A DNA stretch of 64,000 bases from JBBSBY01 sp038205805 (GTDB lineage Bacteria; Desulfobacterota; Desulfomonilia; Desulfomonilales; Desulfomonilaceae), in contig JBBRBO010000001.1 in assembly GCA_038205805.1 (NCBI GenBank), positions 1 through 64,000 on the forward strand, in the 5' to 3' direction. The stretch's first letter is position 1; each line of letters begins with the position of its first letter. Positions 54,068 to 62,661 of this stretch are shown here, in pieces. A program made the position numbers and the translations under genes. Below the pieces are notes generated by a model. That model searched no databases. It was not told the DNA's origin and saw only the letters and a list, made by a program, of their open reading frames with translations.

Positions 54068-55528
54068 ATGACCATGCCGGCCCCGGAACGAGACACATCG
54101 CCGCCTCAAGGGCCTCCTACGCCTCAAGATATGCGAAGACACGCCCTGGTGATAGCCCTGGAACTCACCAAGAACGCGGTTCGCGCCGGAACGAGGGATG
54201 ATGTTCAGTTCATCCTGGTAAATGATACGCGCGCCCTTTTGCCCTTTGATAGGGCGTCGCTCTTGCTTCATGTGGGCGGGAAGTCCGAAGCAGCGGCTAT
54301 TAACAACCAGCCCAAGGTGGAGAACAAGGCCGAGATCGTCCAGCGCCTCAACGAGCTGGCGGTCACGTTTAAAGACGTGGACAATGTCCTTGTGGTGTTC
54401 CCGGACAAGATTGCGGGCGTGTCCAATGAACTCGAGGCAAAGCTCCGTTCCTACATGGAGCTTTCGGGTTGTTCGTCTATGGTGGTGTTGCCGCTGGTGG
54501 CGTACGAGATCATCATAGGTCACCTGGTTTTCGAGTTTTTCGGAGACGTCCGACCCGATGAAATGGCTTTAGTGGCTTTGGCGAACATGTCCCCGCTCCT
54601 GGCGCAGTCACTGTCCGAGAAGGTCTTCTTCGACCGGGAACCTGCGGCGAAAAAGCGCTTTTTCCGCTCGCTTTCCCATGGGTCCGCGGCCGAGCGCTCA
54701 TCAAAGACGCGGCTGAGAGCGCTTCTGGGCGTGGCGGCGCTCGTCTTGCTCGTTGCCTTGCTTGCAATGCCCGTCACACTCAAGATCGGCGGTAAGGCCG
54801 AGGCCGCGCCTGATTATGAGTACGCCGCGTTTGTCGAGATGGAAGGCATCATCGAGCAGGTTCTCGTAAAAGAAGGCGACCGGGTTGCAAAGGGCCAGGT
54901 TGTGGCGCTGCTCGATTCCAAGGAGCTGGATTACAAGACCCGTGAGGCCCAACGGCTCCTGGAGAGCTATGAAAAGGAGGCCCAGATCCTCCGAAGTCAG
55001 GGAGCGGAAAACCCGGCGAAGCTTGCGGAAAGTCAGTTGACGTTACTGAAAAGCCAACGGGCTCGGCAGGATCTCGATTTCCTCACCTGGCAGAGGCAGT
55101 TTTTGGAGATCCGTTCACCCGTGGACGGGATAATACTCACCAAGCGAGTGGAAACCTCCATAGGGAAAAAGTTCAAACCGGGAGAAATCTTCTGCAAGAT
55201 CGCCCCACATGACTTTCTCGTGGTGGAGGTTTTTGTCCGCGAGAGCGATGTGGCCTTTGTGACGAAGAATGACCCCGGTGAGGTGTATTTCAACTACGAT
55301 CCGGGAAAGGGCCACAGCTTCGTGGTGGATACCGTAGCGCCCAAGGCTGAATCAGTGGAGCGCCTGGGTAGCGTGTTTCGGGTGCGGGGGCTCTTCGCTG
55401 AGCAGCCCGCGGCCATAAAGCCGGGGATGTCGGGGATTGCCCATATTAGCGCGAAAAAGGCGAGCGCCTGGTTCGTGATTACTCGCAGGCTTCGCTCGAA
55501 GATCAGCGAGCTGCTGCTTTATTTGTAG
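54068..55528 (+). CDS. GAF-domain / HlyD adaptor fusion
   Basis: A 486-residue protein. Residues ~25-180 are a cytoplasmic GAF-like domain (ILVNDTRALLPFDRASLLL and SSMVVLPLVAYEIIIGHLVF). One membrane helix follows (~218-238), and then a HlyD-type periplasmic adaptor with lipoyl half IEQVLVKEGDRVAKGQVVAL, a coiled coil (~295-340), the second half SPVDGIILTKRVETSIGKK and a beta-barrel. A sensor joined to a secretion adaptor suggests gating by a cytoplasmic signal. It follows the PqqD/M50/HlyD gene on the same strand by ~110 bases and is likely co-transcribed. Fusion of GAF with HlyD is unusual. Confidence 0.87.
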   Translation: MTMPAPERDTSPPQGPPTPQDMRRHALVIALELTKNAVRAGTRDDVQFILVNDTRALLPFDRASLLLHVGGKSEAAAINNQPKVENKAEIVQRLNELAVTFKDVDNVLVVFPDKIAGVSNELEAKLRSYMELSGCSSMVVLPLVAYEIIIGHLVFEFFGDVRPDEMALVALANMSPLLAQSLSEKVFFDREPAAKKRFFRSLSHGSAAERSSKTRLRALLGVAALVLLVALLAMPVTLKIGGKAEAAPDYEYAAFVEMEGIIEQVLVKEGDRVAKGQVVALLDSKELDYKTREAQRLLESYEKEAQILRSQGAENPAKLAESQLTLLKSQRARQDLDFLTWQRQFLEIRSPVDGIILTKRVETSIGKKFKPGEIFCKIAPHDFLVVEVFVRESDVAFVTKNDPGEVYFNYDPGKGHSFVVDTVAPKAESVERLGSVFRVRGLFAEQPAAIKPGMSGIAHISAKKASAWFVITRRLRSKISELLLYL

Positions 55529-55844
55529 TGGTTGAAGGGCGGAGCGTTTAGGTCGCTGAACGTTCGCCGAGGTACGAGGGATTGCCGCGTAAAAAGAACG
55601 TTTTCAGTCGCCCTACCTTCTATGATATAATAATAAATTACCTTGTCAAGCGATAAATGAAAAAGCCCCTCAAAGTCTTATATAGAGCCAAGAACTGCTC
55701 TTGTCGATAAGTGGTTATCGGCCCAAACCCGACTTGTTGCGACCCCGAACTAGACGCCTCTGCGTACAGTGCGGACGTCCCCTAAGGAAGGTAAGCGCAG
55801 GCACGCGTCGCGGGGCAAGCAATCACCATGGGAGAACGAAAAGA
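55529..55844. other. Intergenic region after the GAF/HlyD gene
   Basis: No gene supported. Contains the AT-rich motif at 55613-55650 (copy of 40810-40847) and leads into an inverted copy of the 221-bp repeat. Confidence 0.4.
55613..55650. repeat. AT-rich dispersed motif, copy 2
   Basis: See copy at 40810-40847; shares TTCTATGATAT and TTACCTTGTCAAG at the same spacing. Confidence 0.6.
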
Positions 55845-55902
55845 GGGGAGAATCCTTCTTTCAAGAAGGTTCTCCCCGATATTACTTCTTTGATTGCGTA
55901 GT
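55845..55902 (-). repeat. Dispersed 221-bp repeat, minus-strand left-end copy
   Basis: On the minus strand: ACGCAATCAAAGAAGTAATA then TCGGGGAGAACCTTCTTG, then the facing AAAGAAGGATTCTCCCC arm. The first hairpin is intact; the right end is missing. It ends five bases from the stop of the small proline/methionine-rich gene. Confidence 0.75.
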
Positions 55903-55906
55903 TGTA

Positions 55907-56338
55907 CTAATAAAACGCTAAGGGCGCAGGGGCGGGCATACACATGGGAGGTCCGCAAGGGACGGGTCCGCACATCTGCTGCGGGGGACAGGCGTCTGCG
56001 CGTGTCTTGGTGATTCGTTTCATGCGGGGACCTCCCACATTTTGAGGAATACCGCCGGCACGTGCCTGCTCGCCGGGCCGATAGCCGCGATTGATTCGTC
56101 CCGCTTCAGCCGGGGCTTGATACCCGGGCATGGGCTGCATCATGGGTATGGCCTCACCCGGCATGGCCGAGGGGTTCACGTCCATCACCATGCCGGGAGG
56201 CATGGGCGCCTGAGGCGCCATGGGCGCGGGGGCTTGTCCCAGCGCAATTTGGCCCTGTCCCATATCGTATTGGGCGAAGGCCGGTACACTTACCGCTACC
56301 AGTGCGGCAAGAACACATGCGGTCAATAATCTCACCAT
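55907..56338 (-). CDS. Small exported Pro/Met-rich protein
   Basis: About 143 residues. The signal peptide is MVRLLTACVLAALVAVSVPA, with cleavage near AFAQ. The mature part is rich in Pro, Met, Ala, Gly and Gln (AQAPMPPGMV-type runs) and ends with cysteine-proline clusters (CGPVPCGPPMCMP). No folded domain is evident. The ATG at 56338 has AAAGGAG upstream. It shares the Cys-Pro-Met style of its C-terminus with the N-terminal region of the outer-membrane protein at 59949-61007, so the two may work together in the envelope. It lies inside the LEPR-XLL/DUF4347 cluster, directly after that gene on the same strand. Confidence 0.7.
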   Translation of the reverse strand: MVRLLTACVLAALVAVSVPAFAQYDMGQGQIALGQAPAPMAPQAPMPPGMVMDVNPSAMPGEAIPMMQPMPGYQAPAEAGRINRGYRPGEQARAGGIPQNVGGPRMKRITKTRADACPPQQMCGPVPCGPPMCMPAPAPLAFY

Positions 56339-56486
56339 GTTTCGACTCCTTTTAGGCTGCAATTTCGTCCCACGCCCCGATTACCAGGCGGTGAGTGTCT
56401 TTGATGTGCGAGTGGTCTCGGCTCTTCCTCATATCCGGTCGTCCGAATAGGGCCGACGCCTCGCATGAGCGGTTTCAGTGTCTCAT

Positions 56487-59400
56487 CTATGCACGCGGTC
56501 CTCTCCCCATGAACACGCCGGCAGGGGTGTTCCAACGGCCGGGTTCCACGTTCACGTCAATGCTCAACGCACTCGGCGCGGTGGGCGTGACGCCGTGGTC
56601 ATACGCGTTCACCGTTATGGTGTGCTTTCCGCCGAAGAGCGCATCCGTCAGCGAGTTCGAGTGCGGGTTCAGCATGCCCTTTGCTGAAGCCAATACCTGA
56701 TTGACGGCGTTCTGTTGAATTACGGGATTCACGAGGTTTAGCCCACCCTTGGTGTTCCACTGGATTTCCCAGTTTCTGCCGTCCGCGCTGGGATCAGGCG
56801 CCAGCGTGGTGTTGTTGAGCTTCACTGCGCTCACATTGGACGTGCCCGTGAAGCTGAGTGCGTCAAAGGTGGTCCCGCCGATGGATTGCTGCGAAAACCC
56901 CGCTGTCGCATTTACACGAACTACCAGCGCGTCGCCCATGTCAGGGTCAGTCACGCGAATAAGATTGGGTAGAGGCGCCGGGGTCTGTGTGTGGTTATTG
57001 TCCTCGATGACGGTGCGATGCTGGAGCACGGGATTCTGAATCACCGGAGCGTCATTCGCTATGGTGAATATGTTTTCTCGGGTTCCGGTGATGACGCCGT
57101 TTCCATCTCGCACGGCCTCAGTGGCGGTGAACACGGGCAATCCATCCCCATCGGAAAGATAGTTGATGTGGGGATCACCCAAGCCGAAGCTCGTTACCTG
57201 AGTAGGCGGAATTGGTGCGGAAATGCTCGTGGAGGGTAACGTTACCCGGTAGAGTTCACGGGAGTGAGCGTCCGTAGAATCCGCCTCGAACCACAGGGTA
57301 TTGCCGCCTGTGACCGTTATGAGGCGAATGTGAGCATTCGTGTGAGCCGGAACAGCCTGGAACGCCGGGTCAAACGGATTAGTCCCGGCCGGCGGTGTTG
57401 CTGCGCTGATAGGCGCCGTATTGAAGCTCGTGACCTGCTCTTGGGTTCCCGCGGCAGCGGTGGTTTGGACCCGGAAAATTTGGTAATCGGGAGCGCTTCC
57501 CGTACCTTTGTTCGCCACAAAGAGCAGATCCGTGCCGTTGACCGTTAACTGCGAAACGTCATGGATCGCGGCGCCGGTCTGTTGGCCGAAATCCGTGGCG
57601 TTGGCTCCGGCGACTCCGCCGTCCGTGCGGAAAATTGCGTCACCGGCTCCGTTGTCCGCTATAAAGTAGACGTGATCCACTCCACCGTTTCCGGCCGCGA
57701 CGTAGCGCACCTCATGGATGTTGGGCTTTGTCGCTGCGGGAAAATTCGTCACCGCGCCCGCAGTGGCGGGGTCATTGTTGAATGCGACACCTGCGTTATT
57801 GGCGTTTTCGGTGGTGTGCAAATTACCGGCGACGGGAACGCCTCCGTCGGATCTCCACAACTGCTCGCCGACTCTGGGGTCATTGCCCACAAAGAACACA
57901 CCGTCATTCGCCGCGCCTATTTTTGCAGGAGTCATATCGTGTAGGTTGGGGTTGTATCCCGACAAGCCGCTATAGTCGCCGAATATAGAGACGGAGCCTT
58001 TTTCCGCTCCACCGAAATCCGTTACGTTGCCGGACGCAACGCTTGTGGTCCCGTCGGTTCGCCAGATCTCATATCCCTGATTCACGGCTTGAGACGCTTT
58101 CGCGAATGGGCTGTTCCCTACAAAATAGACGGACACGTTGTTCGTCGAAGGAACAATCTCATGAATGTCGGGGTTGAGGCTTCCTTCGCCGTTCACTCTA
58201 GCGAATCGCGTGAGGGCGTTGTTCCCCGTATCGGTTATCTGAGCGGCCGGGGCCTGAGTTCCGTTGGATTTCCACAGTTCATGGCCGTTTTGGTAATCTG
58301 TGGGAGGCTGCCCATTCTCTTGGGCGATAAAGTAGAGTCCGCCACCCTGCAGAGTAACTTGGCTGATGTGTGGATCATAATTGGGGATAACGGTCGCGGT
58401 TTCACCAAAGTGGGTCAAACGAACGGGCGCGCCAGCCGCATTGGGGTCGGATTTCACCAGCTCGGTCCCTTCCAGGCCGTCCATTTGGGCTGAATACACG
58501 ACCGCGCCGTAAAAGGGGGTGATTTCCCGGATATGAGGATTGTTGTTTACGAAGCTGGTGAGTTGGGTCTGCCCCGGGGCGACACCGTGGGGTATCACGG
58601 CTATTTGCGTGGATGAGTACAGCTCCTCACCGGCGCCGTTCTCCGCGCTGAAGACCGCGACGTTTGTGGCGACCGCCATGCGATCTTTATTCATTCCCGG
58701 CGGGACTTCTCGAGCAAAGCCGTTGATATGCGGATTCAGGTTATCATTGAGGGCGGTCACGGGCCGTTGGGCCAGCTCACCGTGGACAGCCTCGAGCTTT
58801 GCGGCGTCCAGGATCGCGACCATGGGTGTAGAAGCGCTCGATGCGTATTCCAGCGTCCAGTTGTGCGGGGTGGCTCCCGTGGTGTCCGCGCTGGCGAACA
58901 CCTGCGCGCCGGTGAAAGCCGCAATACTATTCACCAAGGTTTGTCCTTCAACATTCCCGGCCAGGTCACAGGCGTAAAATTGAATCTGAGCGTTCGGGGC
59001 CAAATTAGCGGCCAGTTCCTCGAACTCTCCCTTGTGCCCGCCGAGATTGTTCAGGTCAACCGTATCCGAGCCGATATAGAGAGCGCCTGCGTCACCATGA
59101 GAAGCAAACGCCAAGTGTTCAATTTTCTTTCCGGAAGATTGCGTCACCTCGTTGAGCAATGAATCAAGGCTCTTGAGATTCTGGGTGGCTCCATCGAAAA
59201 TAATAATGTGGGCGTTGGGATGAGCGGCCTTGGCGATACCGGCCGTGTCCTCAAGATTACTTGAAATAAGAACCACGTCCAGCCCGTGAGACCCCACCTG
59301 ACCGCCGGTCGGGAGTTTCACGCGTAAGGCGGGGAAGGGCGCTAAGGCGGCGGAGAATTGCTCGCTCGCAGCGGAACCCACCGCCGATGTCGGCTGCATG

Positions 59401-59645
59401 GATTCGAGCATCACTGGAGAATCCGCTATAGATCCGACGTTTTCGTTCGTGTCCGTGGCTCCGTTGGCGAAACCGTAAAACACACCTGAAGTCTCAGCGG
59501 CATCGGTAGAAAAATGACGGGATAAGTACGGTCCATCGTGCAGTAAGGCGTCTACGGTCGCATCCATTACGATACGTTCTTCCAGCGCTTCCAGGATCAT
59601 CGTGCGACCAGTTGTTATCGGCTTATTCCAAAAACGGAAAGCCAT
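56487..59645 (-). CDS. LEPR-XLL-like / DUF4347 / ELWxxDGT-repeat surface protein
   Basis: A 1052-residue protein without a classical signal peptide. Residues 18-29 (ILEALEERIVMD) match the LEPR-XLL-type leader of large secreted proteins. Residues ~118-290 form a DUF4347 domain with an ASHGDAG motif (His 183) and YACDLAG (Cys 226), a pairing that recalls clan CD cysteine peptidases. Residues ~300-860 hold about nine repeats. Each has a (N/D)P-x-I motif (304, 369, 424, 491, 565, 641, 692, 770, 824), a beta-strand pair and an ELWKSDGT-like end (341, 395, 456, 526, 595, 670, 722, 797, 857). This is the ELWxxDGT repeat class, possibly a propeller-like or solenoid fold. The C-terminal ~190 residues look cadherin/Ig-like. 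Likely secreted by the flanking HlyD/TolC genes. Confidence 0.85.
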   Translation of the reverse strand: MAFRFWNKPITTGRTMILEALEERIVMDATVDALLHDGPYLSRHFSTDAAETSGVFYGFANGATDTNENVGSIADSPVMLESMQPTSAVGSAASEQFSAALAPFPALRVKLPTGGQVGSHGLDVVLISSNLEDTAGIAKAAHPNAHIIIFDGATQNLKSLDSLLNEVTQSSGKKIEHLAFASHGDAGALYIGSDTVDLNNLGGHKGEFEELAANLAPNAQIQFYACDLAGNVEGQTLVNSIAAFTGAQVFASADTTGATPHNWTLEYASSASTPMVAILDAAKLEAVHGELAQRPVTALNDNLNPHINGFAREVPPGMNKDRMAVATNVAVFSAENGAGEELYSSTQIAVIPHGVAPGQTQLTSFVNNNPHIREITPFYGAVVYSAQMDGLEGTELVKSDPNAAGAPVRLTHFGETATVIPNYDPHISQVTLQGGGLYFIAQENGQPPTDYQNGHELWKSNGTQAPAAQITDTGNNALTRFARVNGEGSLNPDIHEIVPSTNNVSVYFVGNSPFAKASQAVNQGYEIWRTDGTTSVASGNVTDFGGAEKGSVSIFGDYSGLSGYNPNLHDMTPAKIGAANDGVFFVGNDPRVGEQLWRSDGGVPVAGNLHTTENANNAGVAFNNDPATAGAVTNFPAATKPNIHEVRYVAAGNGGVDHVYFIADNGAGDAIFRTDGGVAGANATDFGQQTGAAIHDVSQLTVNGTDLLFVANKGTGSAPDYQIFRVQTTAAAGTQEQVTSFNTAPISAATPPAGTNPFDPAFQAVPAHTNAHIRLITVTGGNTLWFEADSTDAHSRELYRVTLPSTSISAPIPPTQVTSFGLGDPHINYLSDGDGLPVFTATEAVRDGNGVITGTRENIFTIANDAPVIQNPVLQHRTVIEDNNHTQTPAPLPNLIRVTDPDMGDALVVRVNATAGFSQQSIGGTTFDALSFTGTSNVSAVKLNNTTLAPDPSADGRNWEIQWNTKGGLNLVNPVIQQNAVNQVLASAKGMLNPHSNSLTDALFGGKHTITVNAYDHGVTPTAPSALSIDVNVEPGRWNTPAGVFMGRGPRA

Positions 59646-59948
59646 GGTGAACTCCTTGAAATCGACAAATTCATAAAAACATACCGTTTCACTGCACTGC
59701 AGGGGTAAAGGTTGCGGTGTTTACCCTCTCTACAACGCCCTCTCTCCGAGGAGAGTCCTCCGGCGTTTATTCGGATCTCGAGTCGGCCCTTCTCGTGATC
59801 CCGCCAAAGTCCTCAGCGGGTTTTGTTCCACGCAGCCGGAAGTGGATATGAGCGGTAATCGTTCACCGGGTGAGAGGTATCTCCAACCCGGTGAACCTAT
59901 TCCAATGAACGCTCATAGCTGAGGTGATCCGTGTTTACATCGACTCGA
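59646..59948. other. Intergenic region with a perfect inverted repeat
   Basis: No gene. Bases 59861-59896 carry the arms GTTCACCGGGT and ACCCGGTGAAC (perfect 11-bp inverted repeat), with an inner GAGA/TCTC pairing, likely ending the outer-membrane protein gene on the minus strand. The promoter of the DUF4347 gene should be between this element and 59645. Confidence 0.4.
59861..59896. terminator. Perfect inverted repeat, possible terminator
   Basis: Stem of 11 bp GTTCACCGGGT/ACCCGGTGAAC around GAGAGGTATCTCCA. There is no T-run, so a regulatory or DNA-level role is equally possible. The arm resembles the intergenic GTTCACC elements at 7783-7804 and elsewhere. Confidence 0.4.
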
Positions 59949-61007
59949 TTACATTCCGGGCAAGCTCAGGGCCATGGTCACGCTGCCGCCGATAACCGCC
60001 GATCGCTTGCTGACATCCAGGTCAAAGGTTTGGGACAATGCGAGGAAATCCGGCTCCAGGCGAACCGCGTGCATGGTTCTTTCCGTGTGAGACGCCTGGG
60101 CCTGAAGGCTCGCAAAGGCGCCGATGGTGAAGCTCTGTCCGAATCTGTGACCGTAATTGATGGAACCCTCGAAGAATGTCCCGTATTTGGACGCGCCGTC
60201 ATTGTAGTAATCTCTGATGGGAGGCAGGCGCTGGGGATCACCGAAGGTCATGCCGAATTTCGTCCAGTTTACGAGGACCGGACTGCCGATGGCGCGCACC
60301 ATAAAGCCGCTGGTACAGCCCGTCCATGATCCTTCGAAACCGACGTAGGGAATAACGGTCTGCTGCGTGAAATCCCCTCGATCAGCCGTCGTGGAGAACC
60401 CCACGATGTCGGGAGCGCCGGTCATGGTGACATCAAAAAAGTCGTATCGCACGCCGCCTAAGATGGAAACATTGGGGGCAAGCTGAAGCGAGCCCGTGCC
60501 GTCCAGGATTCGCCATGCGGAATTGCCGTTGAAGGCTCTGCTTCCCGGTAAACCCACGGCCATAGGGACTACGGTGGTCACCTTGTCCTTAGACGGGAAC
60601 AAATTGCGGACTTCAACACGAAGTCCCCAACCATCAGGGGAGGACAGTCTTGCTGAGCCGCCCAACCAAAAACCGTCCAGGTTAAACTTCTGATAAATGC
60701 CCGTGGCATTGAAGAGATCCACACCGCGGGTGCTGAACTTCGCCACTACGGGATCGTTATTTACCTGCCATCCCATGACCACCGATGTAGACAAGGAAAG
60801 AGGCGGTTTGCATATGGGCATCATGCACGGCCCGGGAAAGAGGGGCTGAGGCGCCGGTCCCATATTAGGGATTCCGTTACCGGGACCCGGAGGGGGCATC
60901 AAGGGCATAGGAGGTCCCATAGGCCCTGGAGCGCAGACTTGCGCCCATACTGCCGTGACGCAAAGGGATAGTACGATGAGGGATACAAAGAGGACCATTC
61001 GTTTCAT
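59949..61007 (-). CDS. Outer-membrane beta-barrel with Pro/Met/Cys-rich N-terminal segment
   Basis: A ~352-residue exported protein. After a signal peptide (RMVLFVSLIVLSLCVTAVWA) comes a ~50-residue Pro/Met/Cys-rich segment (QVCAPGPMGPPMPLMPPP and onward to PCMMPICKPP). A beta-rich, aromatic-flanked region follows that looks like a barrel (SLSTSVVMGWQVNNDPVV, GGVRYDFFDVTM, AIGSPVLVNWTKFG, INYGHRFGQSFTIGAF). It ends in alternating residues typical of barrels but without a clear final Phe/Tyr. GGAGG lies 6 bases before the ATG at 61007. It sits between the DUF4347 cargo gene and the HlyD/TolC genes, so an export or anchoring role is plausible. Confidence 0.7.
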   Translation of the reverse strand: MKRMVLFVSLIVLSLCVTAVWAQVCAPGPMGPPMPLMPPPGPGNGIPNMGPAPQPLFPGPCMMPICKPPLSLSTSVVMGWQVNNDPVVAKFSTRGVDLFNATGIYQKFNLDGFWLGGSARLSSPDGWGLRVEVRNLFPSKDKVTTVVPMAVGLPGSRAFNGNSAWRILDGTGSLQLAPNVSILGGVRYDFFDVTMTGAPDIVGFSTTADRGDFTQQTVIPYVGFEGSWTGCTSGFMVRAIGSPVLVNWTKFGMTFGDPQRLPPIRDYYNDGASKYGTFFEGSINYGHRFGQSFTIGAFASLQAQASHTERTMHAVRLEPDFLALSQTFDLDVSKRSAVIGGSVTMALSLPGM

Positions 61008-61394
61008 GTCAACCTCCACGGATCAGCCTTTAGCTCTTTGGAAAAAATGAGATAATTACTCTCAGTAGTTTCACAACTATGCGTTGGCTTTTTATACCAA
61101 AGTGACACGCAAGAGTCAATTAAAACATGAATAAATTAATACAATTATTCGACATTACTATTTTAAACGAATATTTACGCATATCGGCCTGCTTCGTTCT
61201 TTCACCCATCTCTATGTGTAACCCGTTGATTACACTGCGCCGCTCGTGTTTCCCCTCTGTTGCGTGGCGACGGCCTTTGTCGGTTTCTTCAGGTTTACGG
61301 TTCTGCGCGTGATCTTGCGGAAAACATTGACTTAGAGCCTTTAATCCAGTATATGACTGTCGCCTTTAGTGCAGTAGATAAAGAAAGGCGGCTA
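61008..61394. other. Divergent intergenic region between the barrel gene and HlyD adaptor
   Basis: An AT-rich region (notably 61030-61180) that should hold the divergent promoters. The adaptor frame is open upstream to a TTG at 61260, but those residues do not look like an adaptor. No gene or repeat recognised. Confidence 0.35.
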
Positions 61395-62240
61395 ATGTAT
61401 TGCCTTCGCTTTTTCTTTTTAGTCACCCTTTTGTCGGTCTTCGGTCCCGCTTTTAGTTATGCGGCGGAAAGAACCATGACTGCAGCAACGTATCCGACTC
61501 ACTTCTCCAGAGACGGTAAGCCGGCGCCGGCCCACGTTGAAGAAACCACCACTGTGCGATCCGCCGTTATTACGCCTGTACGCTTTGCGAATATCCCGGC
61601 GGAAGTAAGCGGCGTTATTGAGAGAATCAATTACGAGAAGGGCGACTTCATCGAACAGGGGCAGGTGGTTGTAGAAATCTCTAAGAAGCGGCACGTTCTC
61701 TTGGTGGAAATGGCGCAGCAGAAGGTCAAGGGCCTGGAACTCGCCTTTCAGACGGGGCGCCAAAACCTCGCCTTGAAAAAGGAAGTGTATTCCAAGCACT
61801 ACGGCACTAAGCAGAAATTGCTCGAAGCTGAAACTGAAGTCGCCGCAATGACGCAGAAGCTGGAAGAAGCCACGCGAGAGGTCCAGCTCGCTCGCATTAA
61901 TCTTCAGGCCTGCGCGGTGAAAGCTCCGTTTTCCGGATATATGGTGGATCGTTTCCGTGAACCCTACGAGGCGGTGAACCAGCTGGATAAGCTGTTTGCC
62001 TTAGCCGACACGGCGCGGGTTTATGCAGTGGCGAATGTCCCCGAAAAGCTCCTGCCATACTTTAGTAAGACGAGTCGAGGGGTGTTTACCGACGCCGCAG
62101 GACGTCTCTTTCCCGGCGTGGTGGAGAAGGTCGAGGCAACTCTATGCCCTGAATCGAAGACCTCGAAGGTCTATGTCCTCATTCTCAATTCCAAATGGGA
62201 ACTCAAGATGGGCATGACGGGCGAATTGGCGAAGAAGTGA
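61395..62240 (+). CDS. Short periplasmic HlyD-type adaptor
   Basis: About 281 residues. A signal peptide (YCLRFFFLVTLLSVFGPAFS) replaces the usual membrane anchor. It is followed by a lipoyl half (IPAEVSGVIERINYEKGDFI), a short coiled coil (~105-170), the second half (KAPFSGYMVDRFREPYEAVN) and a small beta-barrel (ARVYAVANVPEKLL). It is the third adaptor in the cluster and lacks a transmembrane anchor, as in some RND and ABC partners. The TolC-like gene follows, beyond a repeat copy. The stop codon directly abuts the left terminus of a complete 221-bp repeat. Confidence 0.82.
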   Translation: MYCLRFFFLVTLLSVFGPAFSYAAERTMTAATYPTHFSRDGKPAPAHVEETTTVRSAVITPVRFANIPAEVSGVIERINYEKGDFIEQGQVVVEISKKRHVLLVEMAQQKVKGLELAFQTGRQNLALKKEVYSKHYGTKQKLLEAETEVAAMTQKLEEATREVQLARINLQACAVKAPFSGYMVDRFREPYEAVNQLDKLFALADTARVYAVANVPEKLLPYFSKTSRGVFTDAAGRLFPGVVEKVEATLCPESKTSKVYVLILNSKWELKMGMTGELAKK

Positions 62241-62461
62241 TACCAATACCTAATCAAAGAAGTAATATTGGGGAGAACTTTCTTGAAAGAAGGCTTCTCC
62301 CCAAACCCCTCTCCAAGAACTTTTGCAATTGCCGAAACCGGCTTTTCTCATGGAGAAAATGCCGCTTTCGGAGATTATCACAAATTCCTTAGAAAGAGGT
62401 TGGAAAACCTGCTTTGCAATAAAAGCTCCGCCGATCTTATTTTTGTGAAAGCACATCGGTA
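62241..62461 (+). repeat. Dispersed 221-bp repeat family, complete copy
   Basis: Left terminus TACCAATACCT, right terminus GCACATCGGTA; same length (221) as the copy at 49498-49718. Both hairpins are present: GGGGAGAACTTTCTTG with the facing CTTCTCCCC arm; GCCGAAACCGGCTTTTCTC with GGAGAAAATGCCGC then TTTCGG. Confidence 0.9.
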
Positions 62462-62661
62462 TGCCGTTAGAGAGAACCTAACTTTGCGAAAACGGCCTTC
62501 ACCAATATCACTTCTTCATGAAGCGAATGCGTGTGCGAAGCGCTTTCAAGCAGGATTCTGTCGAGTGAGCAAGATCGACGAGCTTTTTGTCGGCCTGGTT
62601 TTCTCACGCTAACTTTCTTTCTCGAGCGACGGTATGGCCGAAACTTCCACCGGGTAGTGCA
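62462..62661. other. Region between repeat and TolC-like gene
   Basis: No gene seen; frames are short and lack sites. The presumed promoter or ribosome-binding site of the TolC-like gene is weak. Confidence 0.3.
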
